From Aequorivita echinoideorum (GTDB lineage Bacteria > Bacteroidota > Bacteroidia > Flavobacteriales > Flavobacteriaceae), in NCBI RefSeq assembly GCF_018476645.1, contig NZ_JAHCTB010000003.1, forward strand, positions 310,001-374,000: 64,000 nucleotides of DNA, given 5' to 3'. Shown here in pieces: positions 32,838 to 41,790 of this stretch. The position numbers were made by a program, and so were the translations under genes. The notes under the pieces are model-generated. The model was not told the DNA's origin and searched no databases. It was given only the letters and a program-made list of their open reading frames with translations. Position 1 is the first letter of the stretch. Each line of letters starts with the position of its first letter.

Positions 32838-33329
32838 ATGAAAATAAAATTTTTGGCATTTTTTGCCATCGCCACCTTATTATTCGCTTCGTGCAAAAAT
32901 TCCAACGAGGAGAATCAACAAATTTCAGAAGATCCAGCACCTACGGAGTCCCCATCTACTTCTCAAGCCGAGGAAATTCACCAGGATATCCCGCCGGTAG
33001 AATCAATTGAAAGCGGAATTATGCGCGGAGGTGGCGGAGAGCCATTTTGGAGCATAAAGCTTACGGCAAGCATCATCAGATTTCAGTCTGAAAGAAATGA
33101 TTTCAAAGAATTTACTGCGCCGTTGGGCGATCCCACAAATACAGCAAACGGAACCACCTACACTTCAAAAAATGAAAATGGTACGATTACCGTAACACTT
33201 CTGCGCGAGACCTGTAAAGATGGGATGTCCGGTCAAAACCACACCCATAAAATTTCGGTAGAACTTCAAAATAAAAATGGAATAACCTCGCAATTTTCTG
33301 GTTGTGGTTCCTATCTTAAAGCTGAATAA
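32838..33329 (+). CDS. Lipoprotein with COG3650-like domain
   Basis: 163 residues: lipoprotein signal (LLFASCKN, Cys19), a low-complexity Glu/Ser/Pro linker of about 40 residues, and a C-terminal small beta domain with GGGGEPFWSIKLTASIIRF and a TCKDGMSGQNHTH segment. This GNEPFW-type segment occurs in COG3650-like proteins. Role unknown. It heads a pair with the next lipoprotein (12-base gap). Confidence 0.68.
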   Translation: MKIKFLAFFAIATLLFASCKNSNEENQQISEDPAPTESPSTSQAEEIHQDIPPVESIESGIMRGGGGEPFWSIKLTASIIRFQSERNDFKEFTAPLGDPTNTANGTTYTSKNENGTITVTLLRETCKDGMSGQNHTHKISVELQNKNGITSQFSGCGSYLKAE

Positions 33330-33341
33330 TTTTAAAAGTTT

Positions 33342-33830
33342 ATGAGTATGAAAAACGTGCTTTTCGCCACGACCATTTTTTCTCTTTTGTTTTTTTCCTG
33401 TAAAAATGTAACGAAAGATGCCGATTCTTTCAAAGAAAATACCGAAACAGAACCTATAGAAAAAATTGCCACAGATAGCGGCAAACAATGCTACAGGTAT
33501 ACTACAGCTAAGGATACGGTTGTATTGAAATTTGAAAAAACAGGAAATGAAGTAACGGGAGAATTGCGTTACCAATATTTCGAAAAAGATAGAAATAACG
33601 GTATAATCAAAGGAAAAATGGTTGGCGATACACTTTTTGCCGATTACACCTTTAATTCTGAAGGACGTTCCTCCGTGCGTGAAGTTGCTTTTCTTCTGCA
33701 AGAAAATAGTTTTGTGGAAGGCTACGCTGAAGTAGAGGAAATTGGCGGAAAATTCAAATTCAAAGAAAATGCATCATTTACTTGGAATAACACGATGCCA
33801 CTTAAAAAAATGGACTGCGCGAATTTATAA
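33342..33830 (+). CDS. Small lipoprotein, function unknown
   Basis: 162 residues with a lipoprotein signal (SLLFFSCKN, Cys20 counted from ATG 33342; a second ATG at 33348 is equally possible). The mature part has beta-rich segments (VVLKFEKTGNEVTGELRYQY, GGKFKFKENASFTW). No family is recognised. It follows the COG3650-like gene and ends at a strong terminator. Confidence 0.72.
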   Translation: MSMKNVLFATTIFSLLFFSCKNVTKDADSFKENTETEPIEKIATDSGKQCYRYTTAKDTVVLKFEKTGNEVTGELRYQYFEKDRNNGIIKGKMVGDTLFADYTFNSEGRSSVREVAFLLQENSFVEGYAEVEEIGGKFKFKENASFTWNNTMPLKKMDCANL

Positions 33831-33852
33831 TTTCCGTTTTAAAAAAATGTTG

Positions 33853-33885
33853 AGCCCGATTCCCCAAGAATCGGGCTTTTTAATT
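33853..33885 (+). terminator. Terminator of the small lipoprotein pair
   Basis: AGCCCGATTC (33853-33862) pairs with GAATCGGGCT (33868-33877), loop CCCAA, followed by a run of T. Confidence 0.88.
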
Positions 33886-34037
33886 TTAAAAAATAACTAA
33901 GAAAAAAAAATTAGGTGCTTAAATTTCAGATTCTTATTGCTAAAATTTGCACAAAATTTTGGACTGAAATATTTCGCTGTGTGAAATATGATTTAAATTT
34001 AAATACATTTTTCAATCACTATTTAAAATCTTCAATT

Positions 34038-34466
34038 ATGAAAAAATTGCACTTTGAGACTGAAATCAACTCGCCAGCGCAAAAAGTTTGGCAGGCATTA
34101 TGGGAGGACAAAAATTATAGGCTATGGACCGCTGCTTTTGAAGCGGGTTCCCATGCGGAGAGTGATTGGAAAGAGGGAAGCTCTATAAAATTTTTGGGGC
34201 CTTCAGGCGATGGAATGTATAGTGTTATTGAAAAGAAGATTGAAAATAAACAAATGACGTTCAGGCATTTGGGAAGTATTAAAGATGGAAAACAAATTCC
34301 TGAGACGGATTGGACAAACTCCATTGAGGAATATATTTTAGAAGAGAACAATGGTACAACCAACCTTAAAGTTTCTGTGGATGTTGTGGAATCTTACATA
34401 GATATTTTCAAAGAATCTTTTAAAAAGGCGCTTCAGATTGTGAAGGAAATTTCAGAAAATAAATAA
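34038..34466 (+). CDS. SRPBCC (AHSA1-like) protein
   Basis: 142 residues from ATG 34038; the frame extends upstream with no family-like sequence. Activator-of-Hsp90-homologue/START-like fold: FETEINSPAQKVWQALWED at the N-terminus, YRLWTAAFEAGSHAESDW, and a C-terminal amphipathic helix. It probably binds a small ligand. It is 16 bases upstream of a VOC protein gene in the same direction. Confidence 0.8.
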   Translation: MKKLHFETEINSPAQKVWQALWEDKNYRLWTAAFEAGSHAESDWKEGSSIKFLGPSGDGMYSVIEKKIENKQMTFRHLGSIKDGKQIPETDWTNSIEEYILEENNGTTNLKVSVDVVESYIDIFKESFKKALQIVKEISENK

Positions 34467-34482
34467 GAGAAAATAAATAAAT

Positions 34483-34860
34483 ATGTTACAAAAAGCAGAA
34501 GTATTCAGCAGTTATTCGGTCAATGACGTTGACGAGGCGAAAAAGTTCTACAGTGAAAAATTAGGCCTTGCAGTAAAAAAAGTTGAGATGGGAATTCTTG
34601 AATTTGAATTCCCAAGCGGCCAAAAGCTCATGATTTATCCGAAGGAGGATCACAAACCGGCAACGTTTACGGTTTTCAATTTCATTGTTGAAAATATTGA
34701 GGATACGGTGGATAAACTAACGCAATCCGGTATCAAATTTCTTCAATACAAAGGATCAATAAACACAGATGAAAAAGGAATTTCGCGCAGTGGCGATGGT
34801 CCAACGGTCGCTTGGTTCAATGATCCGGCTGGCAATATTCTTTCGGTTATGCAGCTTTAG
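34483..34860 (+). CDS. VOC family protein (glyoxalase/bleomycin-resistance fold)
   Basis: 125 residues, one VOC domain made of two beta-alpha-beta-beta-beta units: SSYSVNDVDEAKKFYSEKLG at the start and NDPAGNILSVMQL at the end are typical. Metal-ligand residues are not all evident, so enzymatic activity is uncertain. It follows the SRPBCC gene by 16 bases and converges with the oxidoreductase gene. Confidence 0.87.
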   Translation: MLQKAEVFSSYSVNDVDEAKKFYSEKLGLAVKKVEMGILEFEFPSGQKLMIYPKEDHKPATFTVFNFIVENIEDTVDKLTQSGIKFLQYKGSINTDEKGISRSGDGPTVAWFNDPAGNILSVMQL

Positions 34861-34863
34861 ATT

Positions 34864-36063
34864 TTATCTGGAGAATTTATAGTATTCCAAATATGGATGC
34901 GGAGTTTCATTGATGGAATGCACAATTGCCTCCATTCCCATCACGCTAAAAGTTATTCCATTTCCACCGAAACCAAGGATGTAATGCTCATTTTTATCCG
35001 CATCGGGTTTGCCAAAAAATGGCAGACCATCTTTTGTTTCACCAAAAGTACCAGCCCAGGAATAATCTGGATAAAACGGAATTTCAGGAAAACATTTTTT
35101 AAAACTTTTTGACAGTTCCTTTTCCTTTTTATGCAAAAGCGCATCCCGGCGAGCCGCATTTTTGAAATCGCGATCGCCGCCGCCCATAATAATCCGGTTG
35201 TCATCCGTTGCACGGAAATATAAATATGGTGAATCCGTATTCCAGAAAATTCTTTTTTTGAAAGGCTTCGGTACTTTTTCAAAAGCCTCGGTCGCCAATG
35301 CATACGTACTTTTCAAATCAACAATATTTTCTTTTAGGGTTTCGGTACTTTCATAACCCGTGCAATGTACAATGTGTCCAGCCTCAATAGTTTTTCCATC
35401 GTTAGTAATTGCTAGAAGCAAATTTTTCTTTTGTTTGATCTCTGAAATTTCAGTTCTGTCAAAAATTGAAGCACCTTTTTCTTCGCAATAAATTAATAAA
35501 TCATTGGCCAATTTATATACGTCCATCACGGCGCCAGTTTTCGATTCTATGGCGGCATAGGCTTTCAAACCAAGACTTTTAATTTTTTCTTTTGAAAGCC
35601 ATTTCACGTTGAAACCGTGGGATTTTCTTGCTTCAAATTCCCTTTCCAAAAATGAAATATCTTTTTTTGATGAAGCAAAATATACACTCTTTTTATATTC
35701 AAAACCACAGTGGCTTTGTATATCAACAATTACTTTCTTTAGTTCTTTTATAGCGTTTTCGCAGTTTTGGTAGCTCGATACGGCACACGTCAACCCTACT
35801 TGTTCTATCAATTTGTGCAGTGGCACGTCAATTTCATATTGAAGCATGGATGTGCTGGCGGCACTGCTTCCACTGCAAATGTCCCGCCGCTCGACTAAAA
35901 CAACTTTTTTACCTTCTTTTAAAAGTTGGTAGGCTATCAACGCGCCTGTTATTCCGCCGCCAATAATCAATACTTCAGTAGAGATAGATTTCTTCAATGA
36001 AGGATAACTTTTTGGCAATGCATTTTTTATAAGTGAATACGGTTCGTTGGAGCGTACATCCAT
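34864..36063 (-). CDS. FAD-dependent amino-acid-oxidase-like protein
   Basis: 399 residues from ATG 36063 (MDVRSNEPYSLIKNALP). DAO fold: GxGxxG FAD motif IIGGGITGALIAYQLL (about 34-49) and VLVERRDICSGSSAASTSML, then a C-terminal FGGNGITFSVMG FAD-contact segment. The family oxidises amino acids or related amines; the substrate here is not known. It lacks a Rieske domain. Confidence 0.86.
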   Translation of the reverse strand: MDVRSNEPYSLIKNALPKSYPSLKKSISTEVLIIGGGITGALIAYQLLKEGKKVVLVERRDICSGSSAASTSMLQYEIDVPLHKLIEQVGLTCAVSSYQNCENAIKELKKVIVDIQSHCGFEYKKSVYFASSKKDISFLEREFEARKSHGFNVKWLSKEKIKSLGLKAYAAIESKTGAVMDVYKLANDLLIYCEEKGASIFDRTEISEIKQKKNLLLAITNDGKTIEAGHIVHCTGYESTETLKENIVDLKSTYALATEAFEKVPKPFKKRIFWNTDSPYLYFRATDDNRIIMGGGDRDFKNAARRDALLHKKEKELSKSFKKCFPEIPFYPDYSWAGTFGETKDGLPFFGKPDADKNEHYILGFGGNGITFSVMGMEAIVHSINETPHPYLEYYKFSR

Positions 36064-36240
36064 AATTTTTTTTCTGAAAGTTAGAAAATTGGTAAATACA
36101 TACGACAACTTTCGAATTTATTTGCTTTGAAAAAACTTTAAAGAGTCGTTAACACCTTACGTTAAACACTTCTCAATTGGGAAAGCCATAAGACCGTTGG
36201 AGCTTATTCAAATGTAATTTTAAGAAAAAAATAAATAGTT

Positions 36241-36723
36241 ATGAAAACAACAAAAGAAACTGCAGACCAAAACATTCACGATAATATTGTGAATAATCTT
36301 CAAGATTTACTGGAAAAAAATTATGATGCCGAAAAAGGTTTCAAAAAAGCAATGGAGGATTCAAAAAGTCCACAGCTTAAATCCTTTTTGAAAGAGCAGG
36401 CGGTACAGCGCAATCGTTTTGCGACGGAATTATCCCACGAGCTTCGAAATTTAAATGAAAAGCCAAAAGAAAGCGGAAGTGTTACGGGAAGTTTGCACAG
36501 AACCTGGATCGATATTAAAACGGCCGTAGCTGGAAATTCTGATGAAGCCGTACTCGAAGAATGCATACGCGGTGAAAAAGCAAGTGCAGACGAGTATAAA
36601 GAGAAACTGGAAAAACAAAATTTTCCACCACAGATTTCAAACTTGCTGCAAAAGCAAGCGACTGAAATCAACTCGACTCTTTCACGAGTAAAAACACTGG
36701 AAGACCTTGCCGAGCGACAATAA
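36241..36723 (+). CDS. DUF2383 (PA2169-type) four-helix-bundle protein
   Basis: 160 residues matching the PA2169 family: NLQDLLEKNYDAEKGFKKAME and a second helical half with SDEAVLEECIRGEKASADEY. It has the ferritin-like four-helix arrangement, and many members are induced under stress. Role unknown. It has its own terminator 30 bases downstream. Confidence 0.85.
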   Translation: MKTTKETADQNIHDNIVNNLQDLLEKNYDAEKGFKKAMEDSKSPQLKSFLKEQAVQRNRFATELSHELRNLNEKPKESGSVTGSLHRTWIDIKTAVAGNSDEAVLEECIRGEKASADEYKEKLEKQNFPPQISNLLQKQATEINSTLSRVKTLEDLAERQ

Positions 36724-36753
36724 GAATTATGTAATTTGAAAATGGCGAGATTG

Positions 36754-36785
36754 GCCCCGAAGAGTAATATGCTTCGGGGCTTTCT
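36754..36785 (+). terminator. Terminator of the DUF2383 gene
   Basis: GCCCCGAAG (36754-36762) pairs with CTTCGGGGC (36772-36780), followed by TTT. Confidence 0.85.
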
Positions 36786-36886
36786 GATTTAAGGTCGTAA
36801 CGAAGCACATTTTCACAAAACTTTTGCTTTATGGCATGTAACTTATTTTATCTTTACCGCACAAGTAAATCTAAACCAAAAATATT

Positions 36887-37210
36887 ATGAAAAAGTTATT
36901 AGTTATTTTATCCGCATTTTTAGTATTATCCTGCGCAGACAACAAAGCGAACGATCAAGACGAGGTCCGTGAAGTAGCGAAAAGGGATATCATTGAAAAA
37001 CTTGATTTGCCCGAGGGCACAAAATTCAATGATGAAAATATTGAAGTAACGGAAACCGAAATGGAAGATGGGAGTTTAGGATATAACTATTTGGTAAAAA
37101 TCACGGTTAAATCCCAAGACCGTGCCGGCAATGAAATTGTAAAAACGCATACGATGCAATACAAAAAGCTGGAAGATGCAAAAGACTACGAGCTCACTGC
37201 TTTTGAATAA
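36887..37210 (+). CDS. Small lipoprotein, function unknown
   Basis: 107 residues with a lipoprotein signal (LVLSCADN, Cys16), then a mixed alpha/beta mature part (EVAKRDIIEKLDLPEGTKFN and YLVKITVKSQDRAGNEIVKT). No family is recognised. It lies 19 bases upstream of the M28 peptidase gene in the same direction and may be its partner. Confidence 0.7.
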   Translation: MKKLLVILSAFLVLSCADNKANDQDEVREVAKRDIIEKLDLPEGTKFNDENIEVTETEMEDGSLGYNYLVKITVKSQDRAGNEIVKTHTMQYKKLEDAKDYELTAFE

Positions 37211-37229
37211 CCATTAAATTTATTTCTCT

Positions 37230-38240
37230 ATGAAAATATTTCTGTATGCTTTTCTGTCTTCAGTATTACTTTGTTGCAATTCAACCAGTAAATCCACGGG
37301 TGGGGAGAAAACAAATCTTGATTATGCCGAAACCATAACCGCACAAGATTTAAAAAATCATTTATATACGTATGCTAGCGATGAGATGGAGGGTAGAATG
37401 ACCGGAACTCCAGGCCAAAAAAAAGCAGCTGAATATCTACGTGATTTCTATAAAAAAGAAGGGATCAAAGCTGCAAAGGAGGATGGTGATTATTTTCAAA
37501 ATATTCCAGCCAACTTTTTTGCCGGTAGAAATAATCCAAAAGCATCAGAAAATGTGGTTGCTTATATAAAAGGTTCGGAAAAACCTGATGAGCTTATTGT
37601 CATTTCAGCACATTTGGACCACGTGGGTGTAGATGCGGATGGCAACGTTTTTAATGGAGCAGATGATGATGGTAGCGGGACTGTGGCTCTCTTGGAAATG
37701 GCCCAGGCATTTCAACAGGCCGTAAAAGATGGTAACGGCCCAAAACGTTCCATTTTATTTTTGCATGTTACAGGTGAGGAAATTGGGCTTTTTGGTTCCA
37801 GATATTATGTTGAGAACCCAATTTTTCCGCTGGAAAATACAGTTTGTGATTTAAATATTGATATGATTGGAAGAATTGATCCAGATAAAGCGAGCAATCC
37901 AGAATATCTATATTTGATAGGTAGCAATAAGTTAAGTCAAGAATTGCAAGATGTTTCCACTGAAGTGAATGATAAATATACCAATCTGGAGTTGGATTAT
38001 AAATATGATGATCCAAATGATCCCAATAGATTTTACTACCGAAGCGACCATTATAATTTTGCAAAGAACAACATTCCAATTATTTTTTATTTCAATGGGG
38101 TTCACGCAGACTACCATAAAATAACTGATACGCCAGACAAAATTGAATATGATTTAATGGCAAAAAGAGCAAAGTTGATTTTCTTGACAGCTTGGGAACT
38201 TGCCAATAGGGAAAAAAGAATTACGGCCGATAAAGCCTAG
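37230..38240 (+). CDS. M28-family metallopeptidase, lipoprotein
   Basis: 336 residues, lipoprotein-type signal (SVLLCCNSTS). The zinc aminopeptidase fold of family M28 is shown by VISAHLDHVG (His and Asp ligands), NGADDDGSGTVALLE (bridging Asp), HVTGEEIGLFGS (catalytic Glu) and the later NIDMIG and YYRSDHYNFAKN. Such enzymes trim N-terminal residues from peptides, here on the periplasmic or outer face. A terminator follows 42 bases after the stop. Confidence 0.93.
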   Translation: MKIFLYAFLSSVLLCCNSTSKSTGGEKTNLDYAETITAQDLKNHLYTYASDEMEGRMTGTPGQKKAAEYLRDFYKKEGIKAAKEDGDYFQNIPANFFAGRNNPKASENVVAYIKGSEKPDELIVISAHLDHVGVDADGNVFNGADDDGSGTVALLEMAQAFQQAVKDGNGPKRSILFLHVTGEEIGLFGSRYYVENPIFPLENTVCDLNIDMIGRIDPDKASNPEYLYLIGSNKLSQELQDVSTEVNDKYTNLELDYKYDDPNDPNRFYYRSDHYNFAKNNIPIIFYFNGVHADYHKITDTPDKIEYDLMAKRAKLIFLTAWELANREKRITADKA

Positions 38241-38282
38241 TAAACAAATTTCAATCGGAAAATCAACGTATATGAAACGAAA

Positions 38283-38312
38283 AAATCCTCCCAAATTGGG
38301 AGGATTTTTTTT
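38283..38312. terminator. Bidirectional terminator
   Basis: AAATCCTCCC (38283-38292) pairs with GGGAGGATTT (38298-38307), flanked by A on the left and T on the right. It serves the M28 gene on the plus strand and tRNA-His on the minus strand. Confidence 0.88.
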
Positions 38313-38314
38313 CG

Positions 38315-38388
38315 GGTGGAAGACCGGGTTCGAACCGGCGACCTCTTGAACCACAATCAAGCGCTCTAACCAACTGAGCTACAACCAC
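38315..38388 (-). tRNA. tRNA-His (GTG)
   Basis: Cloverleaf read on the minus strand: acceptor GTGGTTG with CTTCCAC, D arm GCTC/GAGC, anticodon GTG at 38354-38352, T arm GCCGG-TTCGAAC-CCGGT, discriminator C at 38315. The extra G(-1) needed by tRNA-His is available at 38389. The acceptor stem has two adjacent T-T (U-U) mismatches at positions 5-68 and 6-67. Confidence 0.93.
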
Positions 38389-38416
38389 CATGTAATACTT
38401 TGCCGTTAATCGGACG

Positions 38417-38447
38417 CAAATATAAATCAATTCTTACGGTTGCGCAA
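38417..38447 (-). promoter_or_regulatory. Promoter of tRNA-His
   Basis: On the minus strand TTG (38447-38445), 20 bases, then TATATTTG (38424-38417): full consensus apart from the one-base longer spacer. The tRNA begins about 28 bases downstream. Confidence 0.72.
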
Positions 38448-38465
38448 CATCAAAATTGAAGAAAA

Positions 38466-39182
38466 TTATATCAAATCAAAAATTGTTTTTACCGCAACGT
38501 GGCGTTCGGCCGTAAATCCTTCACCGTATTCAGTGCCAATCAATCTGCCCAAATCCATAGCCCGATAAGTAAGGCTCTCCTTAAAATTTTGCGAAGCAAT
38601 CGGCGTCATTGGTTCTTTGGATTCGGCATCATGAAATTGGCTCTTGTAAGCAAAAACAGCTTCCAGTTTTTTTTCCATAAATCCGGTTACATCTACCACA
38701 AAATCTGGTTCTATATTTTTCCATTGTATATAATGATATACATGCTTGGGCCGCCACGCCTTTTGATTATTGCTATCATGAATCGTTTCTATCTTTCGCA
38801 ATCCGCTTAAAAAACAAGCGTCGCTCGCTAATTTGCTTGCCTTTGCGTGGTCAATATGTCTATCCTCGATGGCATTGCAGAGCACAATATCTGGCTGGTA
38901 TTTTCTAATAACCTTAATAATTTCTAGTTGTGAAGCTGGATTGTTCACTAAAAATCCGTCGGCAAAACCTAGGTTGTGCCTAAACTTCACACCCAAAATT
39001 TCAGCAGCATTTTTAGCCTCTTCGTCCCTTATTTCAGCGGTTCCGCGGGTTCCCAATTCTCCTCGGGTTAGATCGAGAATACCCACTTTTTTTCCGTTCT
39101 CAATTTCCTTTGCTAGGGTTGCAGCACAGCCCAACTCTACATCATCCGGATGTGCGCCGATGGCAAGAATGTCGATTTTCAT
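38466..39182 (-). CDS. bshB1: Bacillithiol biosynthesis deacetylase
   Basis: 238 residues, LmbE/PIG-L fold. Removes the acetyl group from GlcNAc-malate in bacillithiol synthesis. The zinc motif AHPDDVELGC (14-23), the TRGELGTRG segment and the distal HxDH-type EDRHIDHAKAS are all present. The start follows the trans-sulfuration gene by 30 bases in the same direction, so a cysteine-related enzyme and a thiol-cofactor enzyme are co-transcribed. The motif pattern is specific to BshB1. Confidence 0.93.
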   Translation of the reverse strand: MKIDILAIGAHPDDVELGCAATLAKEIENGKKVGILDLTRGELGTRGTAEIRDEEAKNAAEILGVKFRHNLGFADGFLVNNPASQLEIIKVIRKYQPDIVLCNAIEDRHIDHAKASKLASDACFLSGLRKIETIHDSNNQKAWRPKHVYHYIQWKNIEPDFVVDVTGFMEKKLEAVFAYKSQFHDAESKEPMTPIASQNFKESLTYRAMDLGRLIGTEYGEGFTAERHVAVKTIFDLI

Positions 39183-39212
39183 ATATAATTCCGTTTACAT
39201 GGATGGTTTTAA

Positions 39213-40379
39213 TTAAACTAAACTTTTATTTGAAATCTGCTGAAATGCGCCTTCCAAATCTGCAATCATATCTTCGGTTTCCTCAATTCCTACGGAAAAA
39301 CGTAGAAGCCCATCACTTATATTTTGATTTTTTCGTTCTTCCGCAGAAAGAAGCGAATGTGACGTTTTTGCCGGGGAAAGAATTGTAGATTCCACGCCAG
39401 CTAAGCTCATGGATTGTTTTATCATTTTGAGGGATTTCATAAATAGATTGGCGTCCAGCTTTTCCTTCAGCTCAAATGAAAGCATACCTGTATAACCTTT
39501 CATTTGCTTTTTTGCCAGTTCATGATCTGGATGGCTGCTCAATCTGGGGTAATAAACTCGTTCCACAAGTGGATGCTTTTCCAGCCAACGGGCAATTTTT
39601 TTCGCATTTTTATTTTGGGCTCTCACGCGCAGCGCCATGGTTTTCATACTCCGTTCCAAAAGCCAAACCGTATAATCGCTCAAACTTCCACCTAAATTTT
39701 TAGCGAGGTTCCAAATTTTATCAATGTGCTTTTCTGAAGCCGCAACCGCGCCGGCACAAATATCACTATGGCCGCCCATATATTTTGTAGCACTGTGGAT
39801 TATAATGTCAATCCCGAAATCTGCTGGGGTTTGGTTAATTGGCGAGGCAAATGTGTTATCGATCATCGTCACAATTCCTCTCGGTTTTGCCAGGTCTCCA
39901 ATCATTTCCAAATCCGTAATCCGCATCAATGGATTTGAAGGTGTTTCAATGTAAATTACTTTCGTATTTTCCTGAATTACTTCCAAAAAATCTTTTTCTG
40001 AAAAACCCTTTGCAAATGAATATTCTATTCCGAATTTTTCAAATTCCTCAACAATAAAATTATAAGTGCCGCCATAAAGAGTCTGAGGAAATACTACGTG
40101 GTCGCCCTTATGAAGAAATGCCAACAGTGCGGTACTTACGGCTGCCATTCCGCTTCCAAATATCAATGCGGACTCACATTTTTCCAGCATTGCAATTTTT
40201 TTGCACAAGGCCTCTTGATTTGGTGTATTGAAATACCGAGGGTATCTTTTAACATCCACATCCTCGTACGCATAACTGCTGGACATAAACAAGGGCGAAA
40301 TGGCACCCTTGAATTGGGTGTCCTCCACCTCACCAATGTGCGTACAAATGGTATTGACTCCTAGGTTTTTCTGTTTCAT
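39213..40379 (-). CDS. Trans-sulfuration PLP enzyme
   Basis: 388 residues from ATG 40379 (MKQKNLGVNTICTHIGEVED); the frame extends 41 codons further without family sequence. Cys/Met metabolism PLP-dependent family (MetB/MetC/MGL): GSGMAAVSTALLAFLHKGDH, TPSNPLMRI and the Schiff-base Lys in HSATKYMGGHSDICAG. Cystathionine gamma-synthase, cystathionine lyase and methionine gamma-lyase cannot be told apart by eye. It precedes bshB1, which suggests a role in cysteine supply. Confidence 0.9.
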   Translation of the reverse strand: MKQKNLGVNTICTHIGEVEDTQFKGAISPLFMSSSYAYEDVDVKRYPRYFNTPNQEALCKKIAMLEKCESALIFGSGMAAVSTALLAFLHKGDHVVFPQTLYGGTYNFIVEEFEKFGIEYSFAKGFSEKDFLEVIQENTKVIYIETPSNPLMRITDLEMIGDLAKPRGIVTMIDNTFASPINQTPADFGIDIIIHSATKYMGGHSDICAGAVAASEKHIDKIWNLAKNLGGSLSDYTVWLLERSMKTMALRVRAQNKNAKKIARWLEKHPLVERVYYPRLSSHPDHELAKKQMKGYTGMLSFELKEKLDANLFMKSLKMIKQSMSLAGVESTILSPAKTSHSLLSAEERKNQNISDGLLRFSVGIEETEDMIADLEGAFQQISNKSLV

Positions 40380-40551
40380 TGCATTGCTTTTTCTGAATGG
40401 GACTAAGGTATAAATTACTTTGAAGAAAAGTGTGAAATCAAAAAATGAATTCCAAAAGATATCAAATTTTGAAATCCCAAAAATCCATCTTTGGAACAAC
40501 AATTATCAGTTTTTAGGAATTTTGTTTTTCTATCTTTATAAAAAATTTGCA

Positions 40552-41790
40552 ATGAAGCTACTTCTTATAAATATAAAAGAACTCTTACAAGTTCGAGAAA
40601 CCACGCCCACAAAATTATATGGACACCAAATGAAAGAATTGCCCACCCTTAAGAATGCGTGGGTTTTTCTCAAAAATGGAATTATTGAAAGTTTTGGAAC
40701 CATGGATAACATTGGGCCACAACAAGGTTTTAAAACGCTGGATTGTACTGGTAAAATTGTATTGCCGGCCTGGTGTGACAGCCATAGTCACTTGGTTTAT
40801 GCTGGAAATCGGGAACAGGAATTTGTTGATAGGATCAATGGTTTAAGCTATCAAGAAATTGCCGAAAAAGGCGGTGGTATCGTAAACAGTGCTAAAAAAT
40901 TGCAGGAAACCAGTGAGGAAGAACTATTCAAACAATCCAAAAAAAGACTGAAAGAAGTAATGCGCTTGGGCACGGGTGCGCTGGAAATTAAAAGCGGGTA
41001 TGGCCTCACTACAGAAGCTGAGCTGAAAATGTTGCGCGTTGCGAAAAAACTGGCAAAGGAATTTCCCGTAACCATAAAGACCACATTTTTGGGCGCGCAC
41101 GCCGTCCCAAAAGAATATAAAAACAATAAGGAAGCCTATATAGATTTAATTTGCAATGAAATGCTTCCAAATGTTGCCAAGGAAAAATTGGCACATTTTG
41201 TAGATGTTTTTTGCGAGGAAGGCTATTTTACGGTACATGAAATGGAACGAATTCTTACCGAAGCCAAAAAATATAAATTAGTACCTAAAGTTCACGTGAA
41301 CCAATTCAATTCCATCGGTGGGGTTGCCGCAGCTGTTAAATACAAAGCTTTGAGCGTAGATCATTTAGAAGTAATGACCGACGAGGATTTGGAGGTTTTA
41401 AAAGATACGGAAACAATGCCCGTGGCTCTTCCCTCCTGCTCCTATTTTCTGAGCATACCATACACTCCAGCACGAAAAATGATTGATGCCGGCCTTCCAC
41501 TGGCAATCGCAACAGATTATAACCCCGGCTCTACGCCAAGCGGCAATATGAATTTTGTGGTAGCGACAGCCTGCATAAAAATGCGAATGACACCGGAGGA
41601 AGCCATTAATGCGGCGACCATAAATGGCGCTTATGCAATGGGCTTGAGCCGCACTCACGGTAGCATTACCAAAGGGAAAACGGCAAACCTCATCATTACA
41701 AAGCCTATCCCATCCTACGGTTATTTACCGTATGCTTTTGGCAGTAACTTAATTGACTGTGTAATCTTAAACGGAAAAGAAATAAAATGA
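40552..41790 (+). CDS. hutI: Imidazolonepropionase
   Basis: 412 residues from ATG 40552 (MKLLLINIKELLQVRE). Hydrolyses 4-imidazolone-5-propionate to formiminoglutamate, the third step of histidine degradation. The amidohydrolase metal site shows CDSHSHLVYAGNREQEF near residues 75-91, with GFVDRINGLSYQEIAEKGGG region, HAVP and a later ATDYNPGSTP. It overlaps hutG by 4 bases (ATGA). Confidence 0.95.
   Translation: MKLLLINIKELLQVRETTPTKLYGHQMKELPTLKNAWVFLKNGIIESFGTMDNIGPQQGFKTLDCTGKIVLPAWCDSHSHLVYAGNREQEFVDRINGLSYQEIAEKGGGIVNSAKKLQETSEEELFKQSKKRLKEVMRLGTGALEIKSGYGLTTEAELKMLRVAKKLAKEFPVTIKTTFLGAHAVPKEYKNNKEAYIDLICNEMLPNVAKEKLAHFVDVFCEEGYFTVHEMERILTEAKKYKLVPKVHVNQFNSIGGVAAAVKYKALSVDHLEVMTDEDLEVLKDTETMPVALPSCSYFLSIPYTPARKMIDAGLPLAIATDYNPGSTPSGNMNFVVATACIKMRMTPEEAINAATINGAYAMGLSRTHGSITKGKTANLIITKPIPSYGYLPYAFGSNLIDCVILNGKEIK

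Noticed and set aside
33915-34037. Longer start for the AHSA1-like protein
   Set aside because: The extra residues precede the conserved domain and include a long low-complexity stretch; the ATG at 34038 fits the family.
40380-40551. Extended N-termini of the facing trans-sulfuration and hutI frames
   Set aside because: Both extensions run through the shared intergenic promoter region and carry no family sequence; internal ATGs give the normal starts.
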